Below are positions 42,395 through 51,981 of a DNA stretch of 64,000 nucleotides, piece by piece (position 1 is the stretch's first letter; the number at the start of each line of letters is the position of its first letter). A program made the position numbers and the translations under genes. The notes under the pieces are model-generated. The model was not told where the DNA came from. It worked only from the letters and a program-made list of their open reading frames with translations, and ran no database searches. The DNA is taken from positions 1-64,000 of the forward strand of contig NZ_JAJGZV010000006.1 of assembly GCF_020805785.1 (NCBI RefSeq), written 5' to 3'. The stretch comes from Flavobacterium chungbukense. Lineage in GTDB: Bacteria; Bacteroidota; Bacteroidia; Flavobacteriales; Flavobacteriaceae.

Positions 42395-44806
42395 ATGAAA
42401 TTAAAGGTTACGCTGTTATTATTTTTAAATATAAGCTTCTTTTCTTATGCTCAAGAGAATTTGACTTATCAAAAACCATCTAAGTCCATTTTAGATTTAG
42501 CAGATTATCAGAGACCTCCTTCTGTATCTATGGATACAAAAAAGGAAAATATGCTTTTAACCTATCGAAATACATACAAAACTCTCGATGACTTAAATCA
42601 GGATGAAGTTCGTTTAGCAGGTTTGAGAATTAATCCTGTTACCAACATTTCTAGTACCGTAACTTATGTAACCAATCTTAAATTAAGAAAAGTTAGCGGT
42701 AAAGAAGAAGTTCAAGTAAAAGGTCTTCCAGATAATCCTAAAATCGCCAACATTCTATGGTCGCCAAACGATAAAAAAATCCTTTTTTCTCACACTGCCG
42801 CTTCTGGCGTAGAACTTTGGGTTTTAGATGTGGCATCGACGCAGGCTACGAAACTTACAGATGCCAATGTAAATGCAAATCTTGGAAATCCGTTCAGCTG
42901 GTTTTTAGATAATGAAACTATTTTAGTGAAAATGCTTCCTAAAAACAGACCGGCACTTTTAGATTCGAAGAAAGATTTGCCAACTGGCCCAATTGTCTCC
43001 AACACTTCTGGCGAAAAATCGCAAAACAGAACGTATCCAGATATGTTGAAAAACAAAAATGATGAAGCTAATTTTGAAAACAGCATAACTTCTGAATTGT
43101 ATAAAGTTAAATTAAATGGTGATGCCGTTTTATTTAAAGAAGCTGCCATGTTTGCTGGAGAAAGAATTTCGCCTGATGGCAATTATATTATGCTAACTAC
43201 AATTCAGAAACCATTTTCTTATGTTGTTCCGTTAAATAGATTTCCATCTAAAACAGTTGTGTATTCTATAAACGGAAAAGAAATTAAAACCGTAAATGAA
43301 GTTCCGTTAAACGAAATTATGCCAAAAGGTTTTATGGCTGTTCGAAAAGGAAAAAGAGAAATGGCTTGGAGAAACGACAAACCAGCAACATTATCGTATG
43401 TAGCGGCTCTAGACGAAGGTGATCCAGCTAAAAAAGTAGATTTTAGAGACGAGGTTTTTCTTTGGGATGCTCCTTTTGATAAAGATGCTTCGTCATTAGT
43501 AAAACTTCCACAGCGTTTCAGTGATATTCTTTGGGGGAATGATAATTTGGCTGTAGTATCTGACGAATGGTATGACACTAGAAATACCAAATCTTATTTG
43601 ATAAATCCATCAAATCCAAATCAGCATTCAAAATTAATTACAGATCGAAATTCGCAAGATGTTTACTCTGACCCAGGAACTTTTGAAACAAAGAAAAATG
43701 CTTACAACAAATATGTTTTAGCTATCGAAAAAAATAATCTTTACAGAATTGGAGAAGGTTATACAAAAAACGGTCAGTTTCCTTTTATTGATGAATTCAA
43801 TCTAGAAACTTTAAAATCAAAACGAATTTATACTTCTCCTTACAAAGACAAAAAAGAAGATATTTACGAAATTGAAGACTTCAAGTCAGGAAAAATTTTG
43901 GTGCAGATTCAATCTAAAACCGAATATCCAAACTACTATTTTAGAAATATAAAAAAACAAAACAGCTTAACACCGATTACCGATTTCAAAAACCCGTTTG
44001 AAAGCATCAAAGATGTGAGCAAAGAAGTTATAAAATACAAACGTAAAGACGGTTTAGAACTTTCAGGAACATTATATCTTCCTGCAGGTTATGACAAAAC
44101 AAAAAAAGAAAAACTTCCTTTATTGATTTGGGCTTATCCAGCAGAATATAAAGACAGAAATAGTGCTTCACAATCGACTCAAAATTCAAACGAATTTACG
44201 TTTCCTTATTATGGGTCTTTCGTGTATTGGGTAACAAAAGGATATGTGGTTTTAGACGATGCGGCATTTCCAATTATTGGAGAAGGAACAACAGAACCAA
44301 ATGACAACTTTATTTCGCAATTGGTTGACAATGCCGCTGCTGCGATTGATGCTGTAGATGCTTTAGGATATATCAACCGCAAAAAAGTAGCCGTTGGTGG
44401 TCATTCTTATGGCGCTTTTATGACTGCAAATTTATTAACTCACTCTAATCTTTTTGCCTGCGGAATTGCAAGAAGTGGTGCTTACAACAGAACTTTAACG
44501 CCATTCGGATTTCAAACTGAGCAAAGAAATTACTGGGAAGTTCCAGAAGTATACAACACCATGTCTCCATTTATGAATGCAGATAAAATGAAAACTCCAA
44601 TTTTATTAGTTCATGGAGAAGCAGACAACAATCCAGGAACTTTTACTTTACAGACAGAAAGATATTTTCAAGCTTTAAAAGGATTAGGAGCACCGGCGAG
44701 AATGGTTATTCTGCCAAAAGAATCTCATGGTTATGCGGCTAAAGAAAATATTCTTCACTTACTTTGGGAACAAGATCAGTTTTTAGAAAAGTATTTGAAA
44801 AACTAA
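42395..44806 (+). CDS. Exported S9 family prolyl-oligopeptidase-type peptidase
   Basis: A secreted or periplasmic serine peptidase of 803 residues. Signal peptide to SYAQ (about 20), then a beta-propeller region (about 50-540) and a C-terminal alpha/beta hydrolase domain with nucleophile S671 in GGHSYGAFM, D744 in HGEADNNPG and H778 in KESHGYAAKE. The organisation resembles the S9D glutamyl-endopeptidase-like group, although substrate specificity cannot be read from the sequence. Not linked to transport genes. It ends in a strong terminator. Confidence 0.93.
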   Translation: MKLKVTLLLFLNISFFSYAQENLTYQKPSKSILDLADYQRPPSVSMDTKKENMLLTYRNTYKTLDDLNQDEVRLAGLRINPVTNISSTVTYVTNLKLRKVSGKEEVQVKGLPDNPKIANILWSPNDKKILFSHTAASGVELWVLDVASTQATKLTDANVNANLGNPFSWFLDNETILVKMLPKNRPALLDSKKDLPTGPIVSNTSGEKSQNRTYPDMLKNKNDEANFENSITSELYKVKLNGDAVLFKEAAMFAGERISPDGNYIMLTTIQKPFSYVVPLNRFPSKTVVYSINGKEIKTVNEVPLNEIMPKGFMAVRKGKREMAWRNDKPATLSYVAALDEGDPAKKVDFRDEVFLWDAPFDKDASSLVKLPQRFSDILWGNDNLAVVSDEWYDTRNTKSYLINPSNPNQHSKLITDRNSQDVYSDPGTFETKKNAYNKYVLAIEKNNLYRIGEGYTKNGQFPFIDEFNLETLKSKRIYTSPYKDKKEDIYEIEDFKSGKILVQIQSKTEYPNYYFRNIKKQNSLTPITDFKNPFESIKDVSKEVIKYKRKDGLELSGTLYLPAGYDKTKKEKLPLLIWAYPAEYKDRNSASQSTQNSNEFTFPYYGSFVYWVTKGYVVLDDAAFPIIGEGTTEPNDNFISQLVDNAAAAIDAVDALGYINRKKVAVGGHSYGAFMTANLLTHSNLFACGIARSGAYNRTLTPFGFQTEQRNYWEVPEVYNTMSPFMNADKMKTPILLVHGEADNNPGTFTLQTERYFQALKGLGAPARMVILPKESHGYAAKENILHLLWEQDQFLEKYLKN

Positions 44807-44828
44807 TTTCTTTAAAAATCATATAAAT

Positions 44829-44867
44829 AAAACCCGACAAATTTCTAAAATCTGTCGGGTTTGTTTT
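44829..44867 (+). terminator. Terminator of the S9 peptidase gene
   Basis: Arms AAACCCGACA and TGTCGGGTTT, 13-base A/T-rich loop, then GTTTTT. Confidence 0.85.
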
Positions 44868-44894
44868 TGAGATATATTTCTATTGAAAAAAAAT

Positions 44895-45072
44895 CATTCC
44901 GTAGGAATGTTTCGTTGGTAGAATTAAATTTGAATTACAATTTATACACGTTCCGTAGGAACGTTTGATTAATGAGGTAGAGTTTTATTAATTTAGAAAA
45001 ACAAATGTCCCTACAGGACAAAAAATGTGGTATAATATTTTTTTCTAACCACAAGATATTCCTACGGAATAT
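44895..45072. repeat. Cluster of four hairpins with a TCCGTAGGA-type core
   Basis: Palindromes CATTCCGTAGGAATG (44895-44909), ACGTTCCGTAGGAACGT (44948-44964), TGTCCCTACAGGACA (45006-45020) and ATATTCCTACGGAATAT (45056-45072) lie in a 180-bp non-coding stretch. The arms differ from one to the next but stay complementary. The gap 44868-45097 has no coding frame. Confidence 0.75.
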
Positions 45073-45097
45073 TTTTTACACCCGTAAGGTTTTCTTT

Positions 45098-46048
45098 TTA
45101 TAAATAATTTAAAACTAAAAACACTTCTTGTTCTAGCGGCAGATCAATTTCACTTTCAAAAAAGATCAGCTGTCTTTTATGAACAGTTTCAATTAAAAAA
45201 TGACTTCCTCTAAAATAAGTTCTTCTAATTTTAACCATTAGTCTTGATTCTGAAACCATCTTAAACTGATGCGGATAAACTAATGTTTTATGAGTTTCAT
45301 CTTCATAAGGAAGCAATAAATGTGTCGCTACCTCATTGACTTCACCAAAAAGAGAAGCAACATATTTTACTTGCGGGTCTTCGTAAATCTTGGTTGGATT
45401 ATCTTTTTTAAGAACTTCTCCGTGACGCATTACAATAGCTTCATCTGCAAAAGATAAGGCATCTGTACTATCGTGAGTAGCAATAATACAGGTAATTCCT
45501 TTTTGTTTTAAATAACGAAATAAATTACGTCGTAAAGCATTTTTTCTAAAAGCATCGATTTGGCTAAATGGTTCGTCTAACAGAATCACCTCTGGTTCTA
45601 GAGCTAAGACTCTAACCAACGCCACTCTTTGCTGTTGTCCTCCACTTAAAAATTTTGTTTTTACATTAGAAAACTGTTCCATCTCTACCATTTCTAGTAA
45701 TTCCTGAACGCGGAGTTTTTTCATATTGGCAAAACCATTGGAAAGAAATTTACCAACGTTTTCTGCCACAGTTTCATACGGAGACAAATCAAAATCCTGA
45801 GCCAGATATTTCATATATGGCATTCCAGGAATCAAATTAAACTTTGGTCCTAAAATGGGTTTATCTCCATAAAAAATTTTTCCTTCATCTAAATCATACA
45901 AACCATAGATAAGTTTAAGAAGCGTACTCTTTCCGCAGCCACTTTCTCCAATAATAGCAATATTTTCACCTTTGTTAATGGTAAAAGAGACGTTTTTGAT
46001 AACTGGTGTATCGGTATACGAAAAAGATATATTTTGAATGTCAAGCAT
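45098..46048 (-). CDS. ABC transporter ATP-binding protein (orphan)
   Basis: A 316-residue ABC ATPase. Walker A GESGCGKST (34-42), the Q-loop in YLAQDFDLSPYETV, signature LSGGQQQRVAL, Walker B VILLDEPFSQID and the H-loop ATHDSTDALSFADEAIVM are all intact. The long C-terminal part (about 235-316) has the TOBE-like character of PotA/FbpC-type importer ATPases (spermidine, ferric iron, molybdate). No permease or binding protein is nearby, so the substrate is unknown. It may service a membrane complex encoded elsewhere. Confidence 0.9.
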   Translation of the reverse strand: MLDIQNISFSYTDTPVIKNVSFTINKGENIAIIGESGCGKSTLLKLIYGLYDLDEGKIFYGDKPILGPKFNLIPGMPYMKYLAQDFDLSPYETVAENVGKFLSNGFANMKKLRVQELLEMVEMEQFSNVKTKFLSGGQQQRVALVRVLALEPEVILLDEPFSQIDAFRKNALRRNLFRYLKQKGITCIIATHDSTDALSFADEAIVMRHGEVLKKDNPTKIYEDPQVKYVASLFGEVNEVATHLLLPYEDETHKTLVYPHQFKMVSESRLMVKIRRTYFRGSHFLIETVHKRQLIFFESEIDLPLEQEVFLVLNYL

Positions 46049-46096
46049 GAGTTGTAATATGAGAGGTCAAATTTACAATGTTTAATTTCTAATGTC

Positions 46097-46133
46097 AAAA
46101 AAAAGCTGCTTCAATTATGAAACAGCTTTTTTT
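46097..46133 (-). terminator. Terminator of the lipocalin/OmpA unit
   Basis: Arms AAAAAAAGCTGCTTCA and TGAAACAGCTTTTTTT with one mismatch, 5-base loop, T-run on the minus strand. Confidence 0.85.
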
Positions 46134-46154
46134 ATATTTTATTTTGTTTTGAAA

Positions 46155-46850
46155 TTATTTTCCAGCTTCTGCTTTAGCGTCATTTACCATTTTGTCGTTT
46201 GCTGTAATTGAGAATTCAACACGACGGTTTTGTGCTCTACCATCTGGCGTATCATTTGTAGCAATCGGATCTGCAATTCCTAAACCTGAAGTTTTGAAAC
46301 GGCTAGATTTTAATCCTTTCGCAACTAAATAAGCTTGTACAGAAGCAGCTCTTTGTCCAGAAAGAGTTAAGTTGTACTCTGGTTTTCCTGTATTATCTGT
46401 GTATCCAAAAATCTGAATATCAGTATCTCCGTACTCATTAAATACTGGAACCAATTTATCTAAATTAGCTTTTGCTGTAGAAGTCAAAGTAGATTTGTTT
46501 GTATCAAAACGAACTGAATTTTCATTTAAAGTTAAGTGAATTCCTTCTCCAACTCTTTCTACAGAAGCTCCTGGTAAAGCCTGATCGATCTCACGAGCTT
46601 GCTTATCCATTTTGTTTCCAATTAAAGCTCCTGTTCCACCACCTACAGCAGCTCCAATTGCAGCTCCTAAAGCAGCGTTTCCGCCTTTTCCTAGATTATT
46701 TCCTAATACAGCTCCGATAACACCTCCAGCAACTGCACCAATTCCGGCACCTTTTTGTGTGTTATTTGCATTTTTTACTGAATCACAACTAGTAAAAAAA
46801 CTAGCAATAACCATTAAACTACTTAATCCTAAAACTGTTATCTTTTTCAT
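46155..46850 (-). CDS. OmpA-family lipoprotein with glycine-zipper region
   Basis: A 231-residue outer-membrane lipoprotein. Lipobox FTSC (C22), then a glycine-zipper segment (about 33-82, AGIGAVAGGVIGAVLG and ALGAAIGAAVGGGTGALIG) that may insert in or associate with membrane, and a C-terminal OmpA peptidoglycan-binding domain (about 105-220) with GYTDNTGKPEYNLTLSGQRAASV and GRAQNRRVEF. It probably tethers the outer membrane to peptidoglycan (YiaD/PAL-like). It starts 19 bp after the lipocalin-like gene and shares its transcript. Confidence 0.93.
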   Translation of the reverse strand: MKKITVLGLSSLMVIASFFTSCDSVKNANNTQKGAGIGAVAGGVIGAVLGNNLGKGGNAALGAAIGAAVGGGTGALIGNKMDKQAREIDQALPGASVERVGEGIHLTLNENSVRFDTNKSTLTSTAKANLDKLVPVFNEYGDTDIQIFGYTDNTGKPEYNLTLSGQRAASVQAYLVAKGLKSSRFKTSGLGIADPIATNDTPDGRAQNRRVEFSITANDKMVNDAKAEAGK

Positions 46851-46869
46851 ATTTTTATATCTTTAAATA

Positions 46870-47373
46870 TTAATTGGCTCTTTGAAATTGGTAAGTCACA
46901 TCTTTAACCTGACCACCAACATTTATATTATCAATTAACTGAAACGAACTTTCAGTCACACTTCCCACTTTAAGCAAGTAACCATCTCTTACTTTCTTTG
47001 CTTTTTCTCCTGCATCAAGAATTTTAAGCACTAACAAACCTTGGTTGTTGATGCTCCAAACAATTGGAGAAGAAAATGAAGTACAGCTTGGAGCTGTTAA
47101 AGCCATTGTTCCTTTGTTATTATTTGAAATAAAACTCCAAGTACTACCAATAAAACATTTTGAATCTGCCAAATCAAATGAATTTACTTTGATATAATCT
47201 GAACCAGGATAAGTTACGTTGCTAAGTACCCAATTTCCCTTTAAAGCTACTTGGGTTTTCTTGTCAAGTTTAGTCGAAAGTGTAGTCGCTTCAGATGAAG
47301 CTGCTGTTGTCGAAGCTGATTTACACGCAAAAAACATCGTGGCAATCAGACAAATAAAAAATATTTTCTTCAT
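46870..47373 (-). CDS. Lipocalin-like lipoprotein
   Basis: A 167-residue lipoprotein (lipobox FFAC, C17) with a Ser/Ala/Thr linker and one small beta-barrel domain of the lipocalin-like type: LKGNWVLSNVTYPG, then SKCFIGSTWSFISNNNKGTM and the closing SSFQLIDNINVGGQVKDVTYQF. Two cysteines in the domain (KCF and PSC) could form a disulfide. Ligand unknown. First gene of a two-gene unit with the OmpA-family lipoprotein, suggesting an envelope-maintenance role. Confidence 0.78.
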   Translation of the reverse strand: MKKIFFICLIATMFFACKSASTTAASSEATTLSTKLDKKTQVALKGNWVLSNVTYPGSDYIKVNSFDLADSKCFIGSTWSFISNNNKGTMALTAPSCTSFSSPIVWSINNQGLLVLKILDAGEKAKKVRDGYLLKVGSVTESSFQLIDNINVGGQVKDVTYQFQRAN

Positions 47374-47425
47374 TTTGCTTATTTTTTTTAAGTTAATACT
47401 TACGCATTTAACAATTATTATACCA

Positions 47426-47433
47426 CAAATATA
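47426..47433 (-). promoter_or_regulatory. Candidate -7 box of the lipocalin/OmpA unit
   Basis: TATATTTG on the minus strand, 52 bp before the ATG. No TTG at the usual distance. Confidence 0.4.
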
Positions 47434-47575
47434 CGATTCGAAAGGATAAGTTTCGTTTTAGAATCTGATTATTTTCTTTCAAAATTAACATTTAAGACAT
47501 TTTGTCACCCAAAAAACAATTGGTATTCTATTTGAATAAATGAATATCATCACTTTAAATAAAAAAATAAAAAAT

Positions 47576-49459
47576 ATGGCAACAGGTAAAATTAATGTTT
47601 CGGTAGAAAACATTTTTCCCTTAATTAAAAAGTTCTTATACAGCGACCATGAAATTTTCTTGCGTGAGCTTGTTTCTAATGGTACTGATGCTACTTTAAA
47701 ATTAAAACATCTTATTAGCATTGGCGAGGCTAAAGTAGAATACGGAAACCCCATTATTGAAGTAAAAGTAGATAAGGAAGGTAAAAAAATCCACATTATT
47801 GATCAAGGTTTAGGTATGACCGCTGATGAAGTTGAAAAATACATTAATCAGGTTGCTTTTTCTGGAGCTGAAGAATTTTTAGATAAGTATAAAGATTCTG
47901 CAAAAGATTCTGGAATTATCGGACACTTTGGTCTTGGTTTCTACTCTGCTTTTATGGTAGCTGAAAAGGTAGAAATCATCACAAAATCTTATAAAGACGA
48001 ACCGGCAGCACACTGGACATGCGACGGAAGTCCTGAATTTACTTTAGAACCTGCTGACAAAACTTCACGCGGAACTGAAATTATTCTTCACATTGCCGAA
48101 GATTCTTTAGAATTTTTAGATGATTCTAAAATCAGTGGTTTATTGAATAAGTATAACAAATTTATGCCTATTCCAATTAAATTCGGAACTAGAACAGAAA
48201 CACTTCCAAAACCAGAAGATGCTCCAGAAGATTATGTAAATGAAACTTTTGAAGTTGACAATTTCATCAACAATCCAAATCCAGCTTGGACAAAACAACC
48301 TTCTGAATTATCTGATGAAGATTACAAAAACTTCTACAGAGAATTGTATCCAATGCAATTCGAAGATCCTTTGTTTCACATTCACTTAAATGTAGATTAC
48401 CCATTCAATTTAACTGGAATTTTGTATTTCCCAAAATTGGGTAGTGATATGCAGATTCAAAAAGATAAAATTCAATTGTACCAAAACCAAGTTTACGTTA
48501 CAGACAACGTAGAAGGAATTGTACCTGAATTTTTGACAATGTTAAAAGGTGTTATCGATTCTCCAGATATTCCATTAAACGTTTCTCGTTCTGGCTTACA
48601 AGCGGATGGTGCGGTTAAGAAAATTTCTAACTACATTACTCGTAAAGTCGCAGATAAATTAAAAGCGTTATTTAACGAAAATCGCGCTGATTTTGAAGAA
48701 AAATGGAATGATATTAAAATCGTTTTAGAGTACGGAATGCTTTCTGAAGATAAATTCTATGAAAAAGCAGGTGCGTTTGTTTTGTATCCAACTGTAGATA
48801 ATACTTATTTTACTTTAGAAGAATTAAAAGAAAAACTAAAAGAAAACCAAACTGACAAAGATGGTAAATTGGTTGTTCTTTATGCAGGAAACAAAGATGC
48901 ACAGCACTCTTATATTGAAGCTGCAAAAGATAAAGGTTACGAAGTATTGCTTTTAGATTCTCCGATTATTTCGCATTTAATTCAGAAAATTGAAAATGAT
49001 AATACAGGATTAACTTTTGTACGTGTAGATTCTGATCATATTGATAATTTAATCAAGAAAGACGAAAACACGATTTCTAAATTATCTGAAGAAGAAAAAG
49101 CAACTTTAAAAACTTCTTTAGAAGCTTATATTCCTAAAGCGTATAGTGTTCAATTGGAAGCTATGGATTCTCAAGCAGCTCCATTTATTATTACGCAACC
49201 AGAATTTATGCGAAGAATGAAAGAAATGAGCCAAACTGGCGGAGGCGGAATGTTCGGAATGGGAAATATGCCAGAAATGTACAATTTAGTTGTAAATACA
49301 AATTCTGATTTGGCTTCAAACATTTTAAATACCGAAGACAAAACACATCAAGAGCATTTGGTAAAACAAGCTTTAGATTTAGCTAAATTATCTCAAAACC
49401 TATTAAAAGGTGAAGCGCTTACTGCTTTCGTGAAAAGAAGTTTTGAAATGATCAAATAA
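47576..49459 (+). CDS. htpG: Molecular chaperone HtpG (Hsp90)
   Basis: Bacterial Hsp90, an ATP-dependent cytoplasmic chaperone. The GHKL ATPase domain has ELVSNGTDATLKLKHL (about 27-42), DQGLGMT and GHFGLGFYSAFMVA; the middle domain contains LNVSRSGLQADG (catalytic Arg loop), and the C-terminal dimerisation domain follows. A Gly/Met-rich loop (GGGGMFGMGNMPEMYN) lies near 560. The start MATGKINVSVEN at 47576 aligns with the family; an in-frame ATG 12 codons earlier would add a non-homologous, Lys/Asn-rich stretch. 627 residues is normal. Confidence 0.97.
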   Translation: MATGKINVSVENIFPLIKKFLYSDHEIFLRELVSNGTDATLKLKHLISIGEAKVEYGNPIIEVKVDKEGKKIHIIDQGLGMTADEVEKYINQVAFSGAEEFLDKYKDSAKDSGIIGHFGLGFYSAFMVAEKVEIITKSYKDEPAAHWTCDGSPEFTLEPADKTSRGTEIILHIAEDSLEFLDDSKISGLLNKYNKFMPIPIKFGTRTETLPKPEDAPEDYVNETFEVDNFINNPNPAWTKQPSELSDEDYKNFYRELYPMQFEDPLFHIHLNVDYPFNLTGILYFPKLGSDMQIQKDKIQLYQNQVYVTDNVEGIVPEFLTMLKGVIDSPDIPLNVSRSGLQADGAVKKISNYITRKVADKLKALFNENRADFEEKWNDIKIVLEYGMLSEDKFYEKAGAFVLYPTVDNTYFTLEELKEKLKENQTDKDGKLVVLYAGNKDAQHSYIEAAKDKGYEVLLLDSPIISHLIQKIENDNTGLTFVRVDSDHIDNLIKKDENTISKLSEEEKATLKTSLEAYIPKAYSVQLEAMDSQAAPFIITQPEFMRRMKEMSQTGGGGMFGMGNMPEMYNLVVNTNSDLASNILNTEDKTHQEHLVKQALDLAKLSQNLLKGEALTAFVKRSFEMIK

Positions 49460-49483
49460 GCATTCAAAAAAATAATATTTTTT

Positions 49484-49520
49484 AAAATCCGGCAAATTAA
49501 GTTTTGCGGGATTTTTTTTT
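49484..49520 (+). terminator. htpG terminator
   Basis: Arms AAAATCCGGCAAA and TTTGCGGGATTTT (one mismatch), then a run of T. Confidence 0.85.
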
Positions 49521-49580
49521 GACTAAAAACACCCTTCAAAAAAGGGCGATTCTCCCCTTTTCTCAAGAACACTCTTTACA

Positions 49581-49588
49581 TAATTTTG
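49581..49588 (+). promoter_or_regulatory. Candidate -7 box of the patatin gene
   Basis: TAATTTTG, 34 bp before the ATG. Confidence 0.4.
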
Positions 49589-49622
49589 AAAACCAACCAA
49601 TTACAACAAAAAACTAGAAATC

Positions 49623-50888
49623 ATGGATAAAAGAAAGTTTACAGAAAATGGAACAGTTCTAGCAATTATAAAAGATTTAAAGGACCAGCTTAAAGGCAAA
49701 AAATTCTCAGACATTACGGATAAAAATAATCATCAATATGTTGATCTCGTGCAAGAAGGCGGCGGTGTACTCGGAATTGCACTGATCGGATATGTATATG
49801 TTTTAGAAAAAATGGGCATTCGATTTTTAAGTTTGGCAGGTACATCTGCTGGAAGTATTAATACGATGCTGATGGCTGCTGCTGGAACTTGCGACATCGA
49901 AAAATCGGAATGGATTTTAGACTGTTTATGCAACAAAAACTTATACGATTTTGTTGATGGTGATCGTGATGCGAGAGAATTTATTGATGCATTATTGAGC
50001 GATGCAGGAAATCTAAAATTGATCATTAAAGGAACTCAGGTTATTGATAATTTTAAAGACGATTTAGGATTGAATCCTGGAAATAATTTCCATCAGTGGA
50101 TGACCAATTTACTTTCTCAAAAAGGAATAAAAAATTATGCCGACCTAAAAGCTTTACGAGAAAAAGGAGTTTCCGACGACAATAAATTATTCCGTATTAA
50201 TAGAGTGAAACCTGGAGATAAAGAAGATTACAACAGAGTAGACCATTGGAGCGAAATGGCAATAATTGCGGCAGATATTACTACTGAAAGCAAGATTGTA
50301 TTTCCTAAAATGATGGATTTGTTTTACGCCAATCCCAATGTTCAAAATCCATCCGATTTTGTTCGAGCTTCTATGTCTATTCCATTATTTTTTAGTCCGT
50401 TTAAAATTAAAAATATTCCTGGTGGTGTTGAATCTTGGAACAAATGGAATGAAGCAACCTGTTTACGAACTTCTGTACCTTCAGAAGTAATGTTCATGGA
50501 TGGCGGAATTATTTCTAATTTTCCAATAGACATCTTTCATGAGAACTTAAACGTTCCCGCTTCTCCAACTTTCGGAATTAAATTGGGCTACGATAAAAAT
50601 GAAATCAATAAAAATGAAAAATTCTCGAATTTAATCAGTTCGATGTTTGATACCGCGAGGTACGGTTACGATTCTGAATTCTTAAGAAAAAATCCAGACT
50701 TCAAAAATTTAATAGGATACATTGATACCGGAAGCCATAATTGGTTAAATTTTAATCTTACCGATGATGCCAAAATTGATCTTTTTATTCGAGGAGCTCA
50801 AAATGCTGCCGACTTTCTTAATCGTTTTAATTGGGAAGAATACAAAAAAATAAGAAAAGCCAAAAGCGATTATTATAAATCTGTTTGA
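49623..50888 (+). CDS. Patatin-like phospholipase family protein
   Basis: A 421-residue lipid acyl hydrolase with a Ser-Asp dyad. The oxyanion glycine loop is VQEGGGVLGIAL (43-54), the nucleophile S75 is in AGTSAGSIN, and the catalytic Asp D293 is in FMDGGIISNFPID. No signal peptide and no membrane segment, so it is a cytoplasmic enzyme or is exported by an unseen route. Substrate (phospholipid or lipid ester) is not determined. Single gene with its own terminator. Confidence 0.9.
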   Translation: MDKRKFTENGTVLAIIKDLKDQLKGKKFSDITDKNNHQYVDLVQEGGGVLGIALIGYVYVLEKMGIRFLSLAGTSAGSINTMLMAAAGTCDIEKSEWILDCLCNKNLYDFVDGDRDAREFIDALLSDAGNLKLIIKGTQVIDNFKDDLGLNPGNNFHQWMTNLLSQKGIKNYADLKALREKGVSDDNKLFRINRVKPGDKEDYNRVDHWSEMAIIAADITTESKIVFPKMMDLFYANPNVQNPSDFVRASMSIPLFFSPFKIKNIPGGVESWNKWNEATCLRTSVPSEVMFMDGGIISNFPIDIFHENLNVPASPTFGIKLGYDKNEINKNEKFSNLISSMFDTARYGYDSEFLRKNPDFKNLIGYIDTGSHNWLNFNLTDDAKIDLFIRGAQNAADFLNRFNWEEYKKIRKAKSDYYKSV

Positions 50889-50920
50889 TTATAATTTTTT
50901 CTTCAAAAATTCGTTATAAT

Positions 50921-50950
50921 ATCCTGTAACTAACCATTACAGGATTTTTC
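50921..50950 (+). terminator. Terminator of the patatin gene
   Basis: Perfect arms ATCCTGTAA and TTACAGGAT with a 7-base loop, then TTTTT. Confidence 0.82.
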
Positions 50951-50970
50951 TATTGTAATTCATTTTTTAT

Positions 50971-50978
50971 TACATTTG
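50971..50978 (+). promoter_or_regulatory. Candidate -7 box of the lipoprotein gene at 51015
   Basis: TACATTTG, 36 bp before the ATG; a TTG at 50953-50955 gives a short 15-bp spacer. Confidence 0.4.
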
Positions 50979-51014
50979 ATAGCCTTATTAATCTAACTAA
51001 AAACAAATACCACC

Positions 51015-51851
51015 ATGAAAAAAACTGCTATCTTACTTTCAACCATCTGTGCGACAGCATTTCTTTATGTTTCTTGCTCAAGTAGCGATGAAAGTGACGA
51101 CAACACTTCTTCAACTGATTTGACAAACGTTGCAGCATCATTAGCTGTAGACGCTTCGACAGCAATGGATCTTAATACCGGACTTTTGGTTACTGCCAAC
51201 TCGACGACTACTGCAAAAACCGCCGAAACCCAGCCAGGAATTTGTGCCGCAATTACTGTTACAACACCAGAAGGAACAGCTTATCCTAAAGTTTTTCTAT
51301 TAGATTTTGGAACGACAGGCTGCAAAGACGAGAATTTAACCAGAAGAGGAAAACTTAAAGTTACTATTACAGCACCAGTTACTACAACTGGAAGCAAAAT
51401 GACAATTGAAAGAATAGATTATTACATCAATAATCTTAAACTGGAAGGAACAATTGAATACACTAATACAACAAGCACACCTTCCGTACCGCAATGGACA
51501 AGAAAAGTAACCAACGGAAAATTAACCGATTTACAGGGCGGTGTTTACACCAATTCTGGAATTTACACTACTAAACAAACTGCTGGTGTTGATACTCCAT
51601 TAGTTTTATCTGATAACGTTTACGAAATTCCGGAAGGCACACAAACGATTACTTCACCAGCAGGAACTACGCTTACCTTATCAGTAACAGAAACATTGAC
51701 TAAAAAATACTCTTGTACTTTTATTTCTAAAGGAAAACTTAAAATTCAAGGAGGAATTATAAATGGCACTATCGATTACGGAAATAACGAGTGCGATGCC
51801 ACATACACTTACACACACGAAGATGGCCGTACATTTACATTGTCTATGTAA
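51015..51851 (+). CDS. Hypothetical surface lipoprotein
   Basis: A 278-residue lipoprotein with lipobox YVSC (C21) followed by SSSDESDDN, an acidic stretch like the surface-export signal of Flavobacterium lipoproteins. After a Thr/Ser-rich linker the mature part is predicted mostly beta-strand, with many Thr residues and four cysteines (in PGICA, TTGCKD, YSCTF, NECDA) that could form two disulfides. I do not recognise a domain. Neighbours (patatin, DUF4369 lipoprotein) give no functional link. Confidence 0.7.
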   Translation: MKKTAILLSTICATAFLYVSCSSSDESDDNTSSTDLTNVAASLAVDASTAMDLNTGLLVTANSTTTAKTAETQPGICAAITVTTPEGTAYPKVFLLDFGTTGCKDENLTRRGKLKVTITAPVTTTGSKMTIERIDYYINNLKLEGTIEYTNTTSTPSVPQWTRKVTNGKLTDLQGGVYTNSGIYTTKQTAGVDTPLVLSDNVYEIPEGTQTITSPAGTTLTLSVTETLTKKYSCTFISKGKLKIQGGIINGTIDYGNNECDATYTYTHEDGRTFTLSM

Positions 51852-51981
51852 AACCTTTTAAAACATTATTTTAAATCCCAATTTAGAAATAGATTGGGAT
51901 TTATTTTTTTAGAAAAATAAAACTTCAGTCTCTTTACATTTAAACTATTTTCTTTATTTTGCACCAAAATCTAAGAAACCA

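Noticed and set aside
47540..47575. Upstream extension of HtpG from an earlier in-frame ATG
   Set aside because: The extra 12 residues are Lys/Asn-rich and not part of the Hsp90 start; MATGKINV at 47576 aligns with the family.
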